Source of the DNA: Cognatishimia sp. F0-27
Lineage (GTDB): Bacteria; Pseudomonadota; Alphaproteobacteria; Rhodobacterales; Rhodobacteraceae
Length of the DNA: 64,000 nt
Assembly (NCBI RefSeq): GCF_020667845.1
Contig: NZ_JAFMPQ010000009.1
Location: 62,001-126,000, forward strand
Direction of reading: 5' to 3'
Position 1 is the stretch's first letter. Every line of letters starts with the position of its first letter. The notes beneath the pieces were generated by a model that was not told the origin of the DNA, did not search any database, and saw only the letters and a program-made list of their open reading frames with translations. This document shows, piece by piece, positions 26,350 to 35,759 of the stretch. Both the position numbers and the translations under genes were made by a program.

Positions 26350-27531
26350 TCAGCGGGTCACCATGAGGGCGTCCAGCCCGTGGAAGTGATAGAGGTCGGC
26401 GTAACGCGGCGGCGCCGCGAGCCGCAGATCGGGGCAGCGTGCGAACAGAACCGGCAGCGCGGCGCTGAGCTCGAGCCGCGCCAGCGGCGCTCCGACGCAG
26501 AAATGCAGCCCGCCGCCAAAGGCAATATGCGCGGGCCTCAGAGGGCGGGTTACATCGAACCGGTCCGGATCGGGCCAGACCGACGCATCGCGCCCGGCGG
26601 ATCCGAGCAGCAGCGCCACCTGATCGCCGCGTTTGAAGACATGCCCGGCGATCTCGGCCTCCTCATAGGCATAGCGCGTGAACATGTGCAGCGGCGGGTC
26701 GATGCGGAGGATTTCCTCGACACTCGCTTCGGCATTGGCGGGCGTGACGGTGTGCGATGCGTCGAGCAGTCGCGCAATGCCGTTGCCCATGCTGTGCACG
26801 GTGGCCTCGTGCCCGGCATTGAGCAGCAGGATGCAGGTGGTGATGAGCTCATCCGCGCTGAGCCGGTCGCCCGCATCCCGCGCGGCGATGAGATGGGAGA
26901 TCAGGTCGTCGCGCGGGTCGGTTTCGCGTTTGGCGATGTAGTCGCGCAGAAAGTCGGAAAACGCGGTTGCGGCCCGGGCGGCGGCCTCTTCGATGGCGCG
27001 GTCGCGGCGGGCCTGATACATCGCGACCATGTCCGCGGACCACGCCAGAAGCTGGTCGCCCATGCTTTCGGGCACGCCAAGCAGACGGCAGATCACGATG
27101 ACCGGGATGGGGCGGCAGAACGCGTCGAGCAGATCAAACGGGGTGCCTGGCGCGGGAAAGCGGTCGATCCGATCATGGGCGAGGGCGGTGATTTCGGGGC
27201 CGAGCGCCTTGATCCGGCGGCTGGTGAAGGCGCGCAGCACAAGGCCGCGCAACCGGGTGTGTCGCGGGGGTTCCAGCTCCAGCATGGAATGAGCCTCGAC
27301 CGCGTAAAAAGGCGCGAGGTGCGCGGCGGGCGCTGTGACCTGCTCGGGCGGGATCTCGCGCCCGAACCGGCGGTCGCGCAGCAGGCTGTGCACAGTGTCG
27401 TGGCGCGTGGCACAGACCATCGCGTAGTCCTCCCACCAGACAAGCGGTCCGGCTTCCCGCATCGCGGCGTAGACCGGGTAGGGGTTCTGCACGAAGGTGG
27501 GGTCGGTGGGAGATTGGGAGAAACGCTGCAT
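26350..27531 (-). CDS. Cytochrome P450
   Basis: 393 residues from the chosen start. The heme-binding loop IAFGGGLHFCVGAPLARLE with its axial cysteine, the I-helix LLLNAGHEATVHSM (oxygen-activation Thr present), and the K-helix ExxR (SVEEILRID) are all present. It is a soluble class I bacterial P450 that needs a ferredoxin and reductase; no ferredoxin gene is adjacent, though a ferredoxin-NADP reductase is about 6 kb away. The substrate is unknown. ATG 27531 (MQRFSQSPTDPTF) is chosen because P450s of this length start shortly before the YPVYAAMREAGP segment; an ATG at 27609 is possible and neither has a strong ribosome binding site. It stands alone. Confidence 0.93.
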   Translation of the reverse strand: MQRFSQSPTDPTFVQNPYPVYAAMREAGPLVWWEDYAMVCATRHDTVHSLLRDRRFGREIPPEQVTAPAAHLAPFYAVEAHSMLELEPPRHTRLRGLVLRAFTSRRIKALGPEITALAHDRIDRFPAPGTPFDLLDAFCRPIPVIVICRLLGVPESMGDQLLAWSADMVAMYQARRDRAIEEAAARAATAFSDFLRDYIAKRETDPRDDLISHLIAARDAGDRLSADELITTCILLLNAGHEATVHSMGNGIARLLDASHTVTPANAEASVEEILRIDPPLHMFTRYAYEEAEIAGHVFKRGDQVALLLGSAGRDASVWPDPDRFDVTRPLRPAHIAFGGGLHFCVGAPLARLELSAALPVLFARCPDLRLAAPPRYADLYHFHGLDALMVTR

Positions 27532-28054
27532 CGTGAGCGCAGAGTGGCCGGGCTTGATCGGGCGCGCAAGGGGGCTGGCTTCGGGAGGGGCGCAGAAAAG
27601 CGGGCGCATCGGCGCCGCAACCGGGCGCGGCAGGATGAGACGGGGGCTGGTGCTGTGCAGCCTGGCCGGTGGCGCGGGTGTGGGTCGGTGGTGTCGAGGT
27701 GGGCCAGTGGCGCGGGGCGCGGTGGCGCGGGGACGGGCGGTGCGCCAAAGGAGCGTTTCCGCGCCCGTTGAAACAGGCCGTGCGGCGGTGAAGCAGGCCG
27801 CGCAGCGGTGCCTGCCCGATGGTGGCTGTGCGTCTTCTGGCGGATAGGCGGCGAGGGGCGGGCAGGGCGCGTGAGGCGGCGTTTTCGGTCACGTGCCCTG
27901 TCGGCTTGGTCGGTGAAGCCCGTGCCGAAGGGGTCGGTGCTCAAAGGATCGCCGTTGGGCTCTGCGCGGCGAGCGGACCCGCACCACGCCTTGCGCCGCA
28001 GAGGTGGCGCAGGATGCGCGGGTTTTGCGGCCGGTGCCGACCGGGTTGCGTGGA
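27532..28054. other. GC-rich gap between P450 and tpiA
   Basis: About 520 bases with no supported gene. Several frames stay open but their predicted proteins are dominated by Arg, Pro and Ala with no recognisable motif. No clear terminator or promoter was seen. Confidence 0.6.
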
Positions 28055-28792
28055 TCAGCTGGCGTTGAGCGCGTCGATGATCGGACCGAAATCCGCGGCC
28101 TTGAGCGATGCGCCGCCCACCAGCGCGCCGTCGACATTGGAGGTGGCAAAGATCTCATCCGCGTTGCTGGCCTTGACCGAGCCGCCATAGAGCAGCCGCA
28201 TCCCATCGCCCTCCGCGCCGAACCGACCCACGAGCCGGGCACGCAGATCGTCATGCACCTCGGCGATCTGCTCCGTGGTGGGCACCTTGCCGGTGCCAAT
28301 GGCCCAGACCGGTTCATAGGCGATCACGGTGTTGGCCGCGCTTGCGCCATCGGGTACGGAGCCAGAGAGCTGCGTGCCAACCACGTCGAGCGTGCGGCCC
28401 GCCTCGCGGTCATCGAGGGTTTCGCCGACACAGATCACCGCAACGAGACCGGCTTCCCAGGCGGCAATCGCCTTCGTGGCGACGGTGTAATCGTCCTCGC
28501 CATGATCGGCGCGGCGTTCGGAATGTCCAAGGATGACATGCGATGCCCCGGCATCGGCAAGCATGGACGCGGCGATATCGCCGGTATGCGCGCCGCTTTG
28601 CGCGGCATGACAGTCCTGCCCGCCGATGGCGATGCCCGATACGCGGGAGGCGGCGGCGGCGATCAGCGTTGCGGGCGGGCAGATCAGCACCTCGGCGGCG
28701 CTGGCGCTCTGATCGCCAAGCGCGTCAAGCTCGGCCAATGCGGCGGAGAGCCCGTTCATCTTCCAGTTTCCGGCGGCAAGTTTGCGGCGCAT
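28055..28792 (-). CDS. tpiA: Triose-phosphate isomerase
   Basis: 245 residues. It interconverts dihydroxyacetone phosphate and glyceraldehyde 3-phosphate. Catalytic residues are visible: Lys in AAGNWKMNG, His in VILGHSERR, Glu in [13 protein letters not shown]; the phosphate loop [11 protein letters not shown] is intact. ATG 28792 is preceded by AAGGAA at a suitable distance and gives the usual family start ([11 protein letters not shown]); the upstream ATG would add ten unconserved residues. Monocistronic in appearance. Confidence 0.97.
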   Translation of the reverse strand: MRRKLAAGNWKMNGLSAALAELDALGDQSASAAEVLICPPATLIAAAASRVSGIAIGGQDCHAAQSGAHTGDIAASMLADAGASHVILGHSERRADHGEDDYTVATKAIAAWEAGLVAVICVGETLDDREAGRTLDVVGTQLSGSVPDGASAANTVIAYEPVWAIGTGKVPTTEQIAEVHDDLRARLVGRFGAEGDGMRLLYGGSVKASNADEIFATSNVDGALVGGASLKAADFGPIIDALNAS

Positions 28793-29136
28793 ATGCTGTT
28801 CCTTCGTTGTTTGGCCCATCATCGCCAGACGGGGCGCAAGGTCAACCGGACCCGCGGGGTCAAGCCGCCGCGCATCGGGTCAGGACCCGTTGATGTGCAA
28901 CGCGAGCGGTGCCGGGTTTTGTTCCGGACAAAGCGCATACCCGCGGGACCCGTTTTCTATTGGGGCGGCCTGTAGCGCAGGATGGGCAATATCCTGCAGA
29001 CCGGTCTGGGCGCGGCGAAAGCCAGGCTGGCAGCCGCGTGGTGCCTTGGCAAAGGGATCCAGCATTATCCGCGACATCCCGGCGACGGAGCACAGGCCGT
29101 TTTCCGTGCCGCGTGCTTGCTCAAGACGGCCGGTCC
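28793..29136. other. Gap upstream of tpiA
   Basis: About 340 bases. The part next to tpiA should carry its promoter; no strong hexamers were identified. A 52-codon plus-strand frame (28982-29140, begins MGNILQTGLGAAKARL) is open but has no clear ribosome binding site and overlaps the next gene's end, so it is not called. Confidence 0.5.
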
Positions 29137-29460
29137 CTAGAGATGGGCGAACGCCTCGCGCGCCAAAGCCACGGCGGCATCGGGGTCGTCGAGGCAGTCG
29201 TCTGGCAGGGTCCAGTAGGGCATCACCCCGGCCTTGCCGGTCTTGCGTGTGTAGACCCACCGCGTGCCGCCGCGCGCTTCGAGCGTTGCGCCGAAGCCGT
29301 CGCCGCCCTTGATCAGGATCTGCCCGTCGGATCGCAGGATGGCGAAGATCGTATCGCGGTGATAGAGGCACAGCCCGCCCATCATGCGGCGGGTGCGAAG
29401 CTCTCCCAGAGGGGCGAAGAGTTCGAGCGTCGCGTCGATATCGGATTGCGCGACGCCCAT
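29137..29460 (-). CDS. TfoX N-terminal domain protein
   Basis: 107 residues matching the TfoX/Sxy N-terminal domain: LFAPLGELRTRRMMGGLCLYH, then FAILRSDGQILIKGGD and the MPYWTLPDDCLDD segment. In gammaproteobacteria TfoX/Sxy activates competence genes together with CRP; in alphaproteobacteria stand-alone N-domain proteins are common and their role is not established. It begins six bases after the IscA-like gene, so these are co-transcribed. Confidence 0.88.
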   Translation of the reverse strand: MGVAQSDIDATLELFAPLGELRTRRMMGGLCLYHRDTIFAILRSDGQILIKGGDGFGATLEARGGTRWVYTRKTGKAGVMPYWTLPDDCLDDPDAAVALAREAFAHL

Positions 29461-29466
29461 GGCGGG

Positions 29467-29844
29467 TCAGCCGTTGCGTTCGGCTTCGAGCTCGGCAACA
29501 TCCTTGAACTTGATCGACTCACCGCATCCACAGGCATCGGTGACGTTGGGATTGCGGAACTTGAAGCCGCTTTCCAGCAGGGAGGTTTCGTAGTCGATTT
29601 CCGTGCCGAAGAGGAACATCTGGGCCATGGGCGCAATCAGGATGCGGGCGCCGTCCTGCTCGACGACCTCATCGCTGGGCTCTGCAGCATCCACATAGTC
29701 CATGGTGTATTCCATGCCTGCGCAGCCGCCCTTCTTGATGCCGATCTTGAGGCCGTGGCGGCCATCACGCTCCATGAGCCTGGTGATCTGGCGGACTGCC
29801 GCCGGGGTCATGGTCACGGCCTGTTTGCCTGGAATGCCGAACAT
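29467..29844 (-). CDS. IscA/ErpA-type iron-sulfur cluster assembly protein
   Basis: 125 residues. The three cluster-binding cysteines of A-type carriers are in GIKKGGCAGMEY and ACGCGES. These proteins carry Fe-S clusters to target enzymes. The upstream DUF59 gene, one gene away on the same strand, is also a Fe-S assembly factor, so this is likely the end of a suf-type operon or its accessory part. ATG 29844 has AAAGGAGAT upstream, an excellent ribosome binding site. Confidence 0.94.
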   Translation of the reverse strand: MFGIPGKQAVTMTPAAVRQITRLMERDGRHGLKIGIKKGGCAGMEYTMDYVDAAEPSDEVVEQDGARILIAPMAQMFLFGTEIDYETSLLESGFKFRNPNVTDACGCGESIKFKDVAELEAERNG

Positions 29845-29867
29845 CGGGGATCTCCTTTGTCCTGAAG

Positions 29868-30530
29868 TTAGGGTGCCGTCGGTGATTTCGCAAGCGGGCG
29901 CGCGGGATTGCCACCCACGGTCGTGCCGGGTGCGACATCGCGCGTCACCACCGCACCGGCGCCGATCACCGCGTCGTCGCCGACGGTGACGCCGGGCAGG
30001 ATGATCGCACCGCCGCCAATCCAGACATTGCGCCCGATATGCACCGGCTGGCCAAATTCGAGCCCGGCATCGCGGCCAGCGGGGTCGCGCGGGTGGTCGG
30101 CGGTGAGGATCTGCACATAGGGGCCGATCTGGGTCTTGTCGCCGATCGAGATCGGGCAGACATCGAGCAGCACGCATCCATAATTGCAGAACACCTCTGC
30201 GCCGAGGGTGATGTTGCTACCGTAATCCACGTAGAGTGGCGTGCGCAGCGCGCAATCCGGGCCCGCGCTTCCGATCAGTTCGGACAGGATCGCGTCGCGG
30301 GTCTCCGTGTCGCCATAGACGGTGGCATTGTAGTCGCGCATCAGGCTCTGGGCGCGGCGGCGCGCGGCCACCAGATCCGGGTCGCCGGGACGGTAGAACG
30401 CCCCGGAGATCATCTTCTCGTATTCGGAGCGGTCCGGCGGTGCGGGATTGGCCGATGTGGTCCCGGCGCCGGGGGCGTCCGGCTCCACGCGCTCTGCGTC
30501 GTCGGGACGACGCGGGCGGCTCTGGCTCAC
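29868..30530 (-). CDS. Maltose/galactoside O-acetyltransferase-like (left-handed beta helix)
   Basis: 220 residues. From about residue 37 (YEKMISGAFYRPGDPDLVA) it follows the Maa/NodL family, with hexapeptide repeats (ITLGAE, ISIGDK, VHIGRN, VTVGDD) and the catalytic histidine in ILTADHPRDP. Such enzymes acetylate sugars with acetyl-CoA. The first 35 residues are Pro/Asp-rich and absent from typical members; the GTG start at 30530 is supported by its overlap with the previous gene's stop (GTGA), but a start at the ATG of MISGAF is possible. It is sandwiched between two Fe-S assembly genes without an obvious functional link. Confidence 0.87.
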   Translation of the reverse strand: MSQSRPRRPDDAERVEPDAPGAGTTSANPAPPDRSEYEKMISGAFYRPGDPDLVAARRRAQSLMRDYNATVYGDTETRDAILSELIGSAGPDCALRTPLYVDYGSNITLGAEVFCNYGCVLLDVCPISIGDKTQIGPYVQILTADHPRDPAGRDAGLEFGQPVHIGRNVWIGGGAIILPGVTVGDDAVIGAGAVVTRDVAPGTTVGGNPARPLAKSPTAP

Positions 30531-30889
30531 ATGAAACCCAGTTCGAGCCGCGCCTCGTCAGACATCATGTCCATGCCCCAGGGCGGATCCCAGGTGATCT
30601 CCACATCGACCTGTTTGACGCCGGGGATCGGCTCGATGGCTTCCGCCAGCCAGCCGGGCATCTCGCCGGCCACCGGGCAGCCCGGCGCTGTTAGGGTCAT
30701 GATCACGCGCACCTCTGCGGCGTCGTTGATCTCGATGGTGTAGACGAGCCCAAGATCGTAGATGTTTACAGGAATTTCAGGGTCGTAGACGCTGCGGCAT
30801 GCCTCGACGATCTGGTCGTAAAGCGGATGCTCCGTGCTCGAGGGGGCGATCAGCGGGGCGCCTTCGAGCGGGGGGCTGGCATCGTTCAT
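30527..30889 (-). CDS. DUF59/MIP18 family Fe-S assembly factor (SufT-like)
   Basis: 120 residues: EACRSVYDPEIPVNIYDLGL is the DUF59 signature with the conserved DPE, and MTLTAPGCPVAGEMPGW holds the conserved cysteine. The C-terminus (VEITWDPPWGMDMMSDEARL) is the extension found in SUF-system members. These proteins support maturation of 4Fe-4S proteins. It is the first gene of a four-gene minus-strand run. Confidence 0.93.
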   Translation of the reverse strand: MNDASPPLEGAPLIAPSSTEHPLYDQIVEACRSVYDPEIPVNIYDLGLVYTIEINDAAEVRVIMTLTAPGCPVAGEMPGWLAEAIEPIPGVKQVDVEITWDPPWGMDMMSDEARLELGFM

Positions 30890-31117
30890 GGGCGGGTCCC
30901 TTTCAGGCGAATGTGTCAGGTCGGGACCGACGGCGTATCACGGCCGTCGGATAGTCGACAAAAGATATAGGAAAAAGCCGGGGCAGGGTAAAGGGCCACG
31001 AGGGGGGTGGATTGGTGCGCGGGGCACTCTAGCTCGACGGTGCGGGCGCGATGCGGCCGCGTGGAGCGGGCTTTGCGGGCCGCGTCGGAACGAGCAGGGT
31101 CAGAAAGGGGCGCAGGC

Positions 31118-31942
31118 ATGGCGACACCGCCAGAGGATCATTTCGAACGGCTGGGCCGGTTGCTTGGTGGCGCGTTGCGCCCGGCGGCGGGGCGGGCGCG
31201 GATGGGCGCGGCGCTGCTGGTCGGTCTTGTGACCCATGCGGTGTTTGGCGTGGCGGTGATCGCGATGATCTGGGCCATGTTCTACGGCATGAGCCAGAGC
31301 TTCGGCACCGTGCCACCCCCTTGGGCGTGGTTCGCGAACGCGCTGCTGGTGCTGCAATTCCCTCTGCTGCACACGCTATTGCTCAACGGGCGGGGCGCAA
31401 GGCTCGTGGCGCGGGTGGTGCCGGGGCCGTGGGGGCCGGTGCTGGCCACGTCGAGCTTTGCGGTGATCGCCAGTCTGCAACTCGCCGCGCTGTTCTTGCT
31501 GTGGACACCCTCTGGCGTGGTCTGGTGGCGCGCGGAAGGCGCGGTGTTCTGGTTGCTCTGCGCGGCATACGCGGCGGCGTGGCTGTTGCTCATCAAGGCG
31601 AGCTGGGATGCGGGCGCGGAAGTGCAGTCGGGCGCGCTGGGATGGTTGACGATGCTGTCGGGACGGCGGCGGCCCGAATACCCGCCGATGCCGCGCCGGG
31701 GGCTGTTCCGGGTGATCCGGCAGCCGATCTATCTCAGCTTTGCGTTGACGCTCTGGACGGTGCCGATCTGGACGCCGGACCAGCTGGTTCTGGCGCTTGT
31801 GCTGACCGCCTATTGCCTTGCCGCACCGGTGCTCAAGGAACGCCGCTTCGCCCGGCGTTATGGCAGCGATTGGCACAGATACAAGGCGCACACGCCCTAT
31901 ATGGTGCCGGGCGCGGGACAAAAGGATGTGGTGGATGGCTGA
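31118..31942 (+). CDS. Integral membrane methyltransferase (NnrU/ICMT-like)
   Basis: 274 residues with about six transmembrane helices. The C-terminal motif FRVIRQPIYLSFALTLWTVP and LKERRFARRYGSDWHRYKA resembles the isoprenylcysteine carboxyl methyltransferase / phospholipid methyltransferase superfamily, which includes MddA (methanethiol S-methyltransferase). A SAM-dependent reaction on a small thiol or lipid is possible, not shown. The start at 31118 (MATPPEDHFERLG) is chosen over 31007 because the upstream residues are low-complexity. It overlaps the next methyltransferase gene by eight bases. Confidence 0.82.
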   Translation: MATPPEDHFERLGRLLGGALRPAAGRARMGAALLVGLVTHAVFGVAVIAMIWAMFYGMSQSFGTVPPPWAWFANALLVLQFPLLHTLLLNGRGARLVARVVPGPWGPVLATSSFAVIASLQLAALFLLWTPSGVVWWRAEGAVFWLLCAAYAAAWLLLIKASWDAGAEVQSGALGWLTMLSGRRRPEYPPMPRRGLFRVIRQPIYLSFALTLWTVPIWTPDQLVLALVLTAYCLAAPVLKERRFARRYGSDWHRYKAHTPYMVPGAGQKDVVDG

Positions 31943-32645
31943 CAGAACACGCAATGACCTTGCGATCTACGACAAGGTGGCGGCGCAATGGTGGTCCGAC
32001 GAGATCCGCTGGGTGCGGACGCTGAAGAACCTCGTGCCGGGGCGGTTCCGGCACTTCGACAAGCAGATCAATTGGAGCGGCAAGCGGGTGCTCGATCTGG
32101 GCTGCGCGGGTGGCTTCATGGCCGAGGCGCTGGCGGCGCGCGGCGCGCAGGTGACCGGGATCGACCCGGCGGCTGAGGCGCTGGAGGCGGCGCGGGCGCA
32201 TGCCGCCTCTGAAGGGCTGGACATCCGCTATGACAAAGGTGTGGGCGAGGCCTTGCCTTATGAGGATGGGGTGTTTGACGCGGTGGTTTGCGTCGATGTG
32301 CTCGAACATGTGGCCGATCTCGACCAGACGTTGGCGGAGGTGGCGCGGGTTCTCAAGCCGGGGGGGCGGTTTTTCTATGACACGATCAACCGCAACGCGC
32401 TGGCGTCCTTTGTGGCGGTGACCATGGCGGAGGACGTGGTGGGCATCCTGCCCAAGGGCACGCATGATCCGGCGATGTTCATAAAGCCGCGCGATCTGCG
32501 CGATGCCATGGCGCGCGTGGGCCTAGCGGAAGAGACGCTTACCGGGCTGGGGCCGCGCGGGATCACCCGGCGTGGCGACCTGACCTTCGGGCCGGTGCCG
32601 GTGACGTGGATCCAGTATATGGGCACGGCGAAAAAGGCGGCATAG
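31935..32645 (+). CDS. SAM-dependent methyltransferase, UbiG-like
   Basis: 236 residues. Motif I VLDLGCAGGFMAEALAARG, the acidic motif VTGIDPAAEALEAARAHA, and motif III LKPGGRFFYDTINR match UbiG-type O-methyltransferases of ubiquinone biosynthesis. The N-terminus (NDLAIYDKVAAQWWSDEIRW) differs from classical UbiG, and the cluster lacks other ubi genes, so the true substrate is uncertain. Start codon ATG 31935 lies inside the previous gene, so the two are coupled. Confidence 0.85.
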   Translation: MADRTRNDLAIYDKVAAQWWSDEIRWVRTLKNLVPGRFRHFDKQINWSGKRVLDLGCAGGFMAEALAARGAQVTGIDPAAEALEAARAHAASEGLDIRYDKGVGEALPYEDGVFDAVVCVDVLEHVADLDQTLAEVARVLKPGGRFFYDTINRNALASFVAVTMAEDVVGILPKGTHDPAMFIKPRDLRDAMARVGLAEETLTGLGPRGITRRGDLTFGPVPVTWIQYMGTAKKAA

Positions 32646-32674
32646 GCCGGAACTGTGCCTGACGCGCGGGCCAG

Positions 32675-32721
32675 CCGGGGGCGCTGCCCCCGGACCCCCG
32701 GGATATTTGGAGCCCAAAGAA
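32675..32721 (+). repeat. Intergenic hairpin element, copy C
   Basis: The same hairpin as copy B (CCGGGGGCGCTGCCCCCGG), then ACCCCCGGGATATTT and GAGCCCAAAGAAAC. Sense orientation, 30 bases after the UbiG-like gene stop. Confidence 0.85.
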
Positions 32722-32825
32722 ACGTGGGCGTGGGCACGGTGGGGCTGGCGGCACCTTGTGGGGCTGGCAGCACCTTGGGGCGCGCGGGGCGCAGAGGGCG
32801 CGCGCGGCGGCGGGGTGCGAGCGGG

Positions 32826-34298
32826 TTACTCCGAGCCTTTGTCGAGCAGTTTGCGCGAGCGTGTGGGCATCGGGCGGACCTGGGTTTCGATGGCCTCAAA
32901 CACCTTGCCTGCGATGTTCTTTTTTGTTGCGGTTTCAATGCCTTCAAGGCCGGGGCTCGAGTTGACCTCAAGCACTTTCGGACCCGATTCCGAGCGCAGC
33001 AGATCGACGCCTGCAAGGCTCAGCTTGAAGGCCTTGGCGGCGCGCACGGCGACGTCGCGCTCTTCCTTGGAGATGCGCACAACCTTGGCTGATCCGCCGC
33101 GATGCAGGTTGGAGCGGAAATCGCCCTCCGCGCCGGTGCGCTTCATCGCCGCCACAACCTTGCCGCCGACAACAAGGCAGCGGATGTCTTCACCGGCGGC
33201 TTCCTTGACAAAATCCTGCACGAGGAAATTGGCCTTGAGACCGCGGAACGCGTCGATCACCGATTGCGCGGCTTTTTTGGTCTCGGCCAGCACAACGCCC
33301 TTTCCTTGCGTCGATTCGAGCAGTTTGACGATCAGCGGCGCGGTGCCGACGAGGCGCATCAGGCTGTCAGTGTCCTTGGGCGAGGCCGCAAAGGCGGTGT
33401 TGGGCATGCCGATCTTGTGGCGCGCCATCAGCTGGTGCGCGTAGAGCTTGTCGCGGCTCGACGAGATGCCGTCGGAGCCGTTCAGGCAGAAGGTGCCGAT
33501 GGTTTCGAACTGGCGGATGACGGCGGTGCCGTAGCTGGTGATCGAGGCGCCGATGCGCGGGATCACGGCGTCGTAGCGGGGCAGGCGCTTGCCGTCGTAA
33601 TGCACTTCCGGAGAGAGCGCGTTGATCGCCATGTAGCAGCGCGTGGTGTCGATCACCTCGACCGTGTGGCCGCGCGCCTCGCCTTCCTCGACAAGGCGGC
33701 GGGTGGAGTAATTGTCCTCGCGGCTGAGCACGGCGATGCGCAGGCTGCGGTTGGGCGCGGCGGAGCGGACCCGGGAGCTTGTATAGACGTCGTAGCTCAG
33801 CTTGGGTTGCTGGAAGCGCTCGGTGGCGACGATGGTGATGTGGTCCTTCAGCGCCTCGCGGCCCAGCAGCATGCGCGAGGCCATGGACGAGCGGTCGGTC
33901 AGCGTCATCTCGATGCGCCAGCTCTCCTCGCCGACGCGGATCGAGGAGGCGATCACGTAGCGCTGTTCGCTCTCGCCATTCGACGAGGTCACGGTGCGCC
34001 TATCGATGATCCGCGCCGAACAGGGGATGATCAGATCGTCGCGCCCGGGCACGGGGTGCACGGTAAAGCGCACCTTGGGTGCGGAGGCCGGCCCGAAGGT
34101 TTCGATGTCGGAGGCATGCAGGGCGGAGGTGCGCGCGCCGGTATCGACCTTGGCGCGCAGCGCCGGCAGGCCGAGATCGGGCAGGGAGATCCACTCCTCC
34201 CAGCCAAATTCCAGCATCGCGGGCGTGTCCTCCGTGGCGGACGGGCCCTCGTCGGTGAGGGGCGGTTCGTCCCGCTTGGGTTCGTTTTCGTCTGACAT
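32826..34298 (-). CDS. RimB-like aspartic-protease fold fused to RimK ATP-grasp ligase
   Basis: 490 residues in two parts. Residues about 30-185 form a RimB/DUF785 (retropepsin-like) domain with [19 protein letters not shown], the DTGA active-site motif. From about 190 it is a RimK-type ATP-grasp glutamate ligase ([49 protein letters not shown]). In Pseudomonas, RimK adds glutamates to ribosomal protein S6 and RimB is encoded beside it. Joining both in one chain suggests coupled addition and trimming. The acidic N-terminus (first 30 residues) is probably disordered. ATG 34298 has GGGAG upstream. Divergent from the pirin gene. Confidence 0.9.
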   Translation of the reverse strand: MSDENEPKRDEPPLTDEGPSATEDTPAMLEFGWEEWISLPDLGLPALRAKVDTGARTSALHASDIETFGPASAPKVRFTVHPVPGRDDLIIPCSARIIDRRTVTSSNGESEQRYVIASSIRVGEESWRIEMTLTDRSSMASRMLLGREALKDHITIVATERFQQPKLSYDVYTSSRVRSAAPNRSLRIAVLSREDNYSTRRLVEEGEARGHTVEVIDTTRCYMAINALSPEVHYDGKRLPRYDAVIPRIGASITSYGTAVIRQFETIGTFCLNGSDGISSSRDKLYAHQLMARHKIGMPNTAFAASPKDTDSLMRLVGTAPLIVKLLESTQGKGVVLAETKKAAQSVIDAFRGLKANFLVQDFVKEAAGEDIRCLVVGGKVVAAMKRTGAEGDFRSNLHRGGSAKVVRISKEERDVAVRAAKAFKLSLAGVDLLRSESGPKVLEVNSSPGLEGIETATKKNIAGKVFEAIETQVRPMPTRSRKLLDKGSE

Positions 34299-34375
34299 CG
34301 TGTCGCTCCCGTTGTTGACCCAAGGGGTATCAAGCGTGTCGCTCCGGCACAACAGATCATGGGACCGCTGTAATC

Positions 34376-34402
34376 TGTGCGTTATCGCACATGATTTATC
34401 AT
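34376..34402. promoter_or_regulatory. Two inverted repeats in the rimK/pirin divergent promoter
   Basis: TGTGCG-TTAT-CGCACA (34376-34391) and ATGAT-TT-ATCAT (34391-34402) are adjacent perfect inverted repeats in the 175-bp divergent gap, 72 bases before the pirin start. They are candidate operators. Confidence 0.5.
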
Positions 34403-34473
34403 ATATTGAGGGTTTCTGTGAGCGTGCGCATGGGTATGTTGGGGCAACACCGTATTTTTGGGAGGCCAAGAGC

Positions 34474-35412
34474 ATGAGTTGGAACCCGGCACTTGATCCG
34501 CATTGTCCTACGGGGGACGAGGTGGATGCCATTGACACCGTGATCGTCCCGCGCGCCCGTGATCTTGGCGCGCTGGAGGTCCGCCGGGCCTTGCCCGCGC
34601 CGAAGCGCCAGATGGTCGGGCCGTTCATCTTCTTCGACCAGATGGGGCCTGCGGAGTTTCTGCCCACACGGGGGCTTGATGTGCGGCCGCATCCCCATAT
34701 CGGGCTGGCGACGATCAGCTATCTTTACCGTGGGCGGATGCACCATCGCGACAGCCTTGGCACGGATCAATGGATCGAGCCGGGGGCCGTGAACTGGATG
34801 GTGGCGGGGCATGGCATCACGCATTCCGAGCGCACGGATGACGTGACGCAGACCGATCCGATGCCTTTTTTCGGAATCCAGACCTGGGTGGCGCTGCCGA
34901 AGGATCACGAGGACCGTCCGGCGGAGTTCATCCATGCGGGGGCAGGGGAGCTGCCGGTGATCGAGGGCGAGGGCAAAGAATTACGGTTGATTCTCGGGAA
35001 CGCATACGGCGCGCGCGCGCCGGTGGAGACCGCGTCGGAGATGTTCTATGCCGATGTGGTGTTGCAGGCCGGCGCGGCGATCCCGCTGCCTGACAACCAC
35101 GAGGACCGCGGCGTTTATGTGGTCGAAGGGTCCGTTGTGGTGGCCGGAGACCGGTTTGACGCGGGGCAGATGATGGTGTTCCGGCCCGGCGACAAGGTGT
35201 CTCTCAAGGCCGGGGCGCAGGGCGCACGATTGATGCTGCTCGGTGGCGAGACGCTGGAAGGACCGCGTTACATCTGGTGGAACTTCGTCGCGTCGTCGAA
35301 GGAGCGTATCGAGGAGGCCAAGGAGGCCTGGCGCCGGGAAGACTGGACCCATGGTCGGTTCACCCTGCCTGCGGGGGATGACAAGGAATTTATCCCGCTG
35401 CCCGAGCGTTGA
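34474..35412 (+). CDS. Pirin family protein
   Basis: 312 residues, two cupin domains. The metal ligands of the N-terminal cupin are in [23 protein letters not shown] and GHGITHSER. Pirins are iron-binding bicupins; some have quercetinase activity and some modulate other proteins. The length is normal for the family. The start at 34474 has GGGAGG nine bases upstream, much better than any upstream candidate. It is a single-gene unit. Confidence 0.93.
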   Translation: MSWNPALDPHCPTGDEVDAIDTVIVPRARDLGALEVRRALPAPKRQMVGPFIFFDQMGPAEFLPTRGLDVRPHPHIGLATISYLYRGRMHHRDSLGTDQWIEPGAVNWMVAGHGITHSERTDDVTQTDPMPFFGIQTWVALPKDHEDRPAEFIHAGAGELPVIEGEGKELRLILGNAYGARAPVETASEMFYADVVLQAGAAIPLPDNHEDRGVYVVEGSVVVAGDRFDAGQMMVFRPGDKVSLKAGAQGARLMLLGGETLEGPRYIWWNFVASSKERIEEAKEAWRREDWTHGRFTLPAGDDKEFIPLPER

Positions 35413-35527
35413 CCCGGCCTGTGCCAAGCGGATGCGGGGAGCCGGGAGCGAGCCTCGGCGGGTGACCTGGTTCGTCGGGGCGCGCGGGGCGGAGAGCGCT
35501 ATGCGCGCCTTCCCGTGTCGTCCGGAC

Positions 35528-35700
35528 GTGGCGAGACTCGCGCGGGGCCAGCCCGCGCGGGGTGAGCGTGTGGCACGCCGGGTTGGGTGTGGCGAGACTC
35601 GCGCGAGGCCAGCTCGCGCGGGGTGAGCGTGTGGCACGCCGGTTTGGGTGTGGCGAGACTCGGGCGGGGCCACCCCTCGCGGGGTGAGCATTCGGCCTGC
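35528..35700 (+). repeat. Three 61-bp tandem repeats with conserved hairpin
   Basis: Units begin at 35528, 35589 and 35650 with GTGGCGAGACTCG and contain GGGGTGAGC. Each holds a stem around GGCCA. Units 1 and 2 have CGCGCGGG/CCCGCGCG and CGCGCGAG/CTCGCGCG: a compensatory G-C to A-T change. Unit 3 is diverged (CGGGCGGGG/CCCCTCGCG). The array is in the pirin-deacetylase convergent gap (35413-35759), which holds no gene. Confidence 0.85.
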
Positions 35701-35759
35701 GGGACCGGATTCGGTGGAGCCCGCGCCTTGCTGGAGACAGGCGAAGCCGGGAGTGCCGG

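Noticed and set aside
27532-28054. Several open frames between P450 and tpiA
   Set aside because: Arg/Pro/Ala-rich composition, no ribosome binding site, no motif; typical of GC-rich non-coding DNA.
28982-29140. 52-codon plus-strand frame near tpiA
   Set aside because: Helical-looking peptide but no ribosome binding site, and it runs into the 3' end of the convergent TfoX gene.
35528-35700. CRISPR-like array
   Set aside because: The 61-bp units are contiguous with no unique spacers; a tandem repeat explains them.
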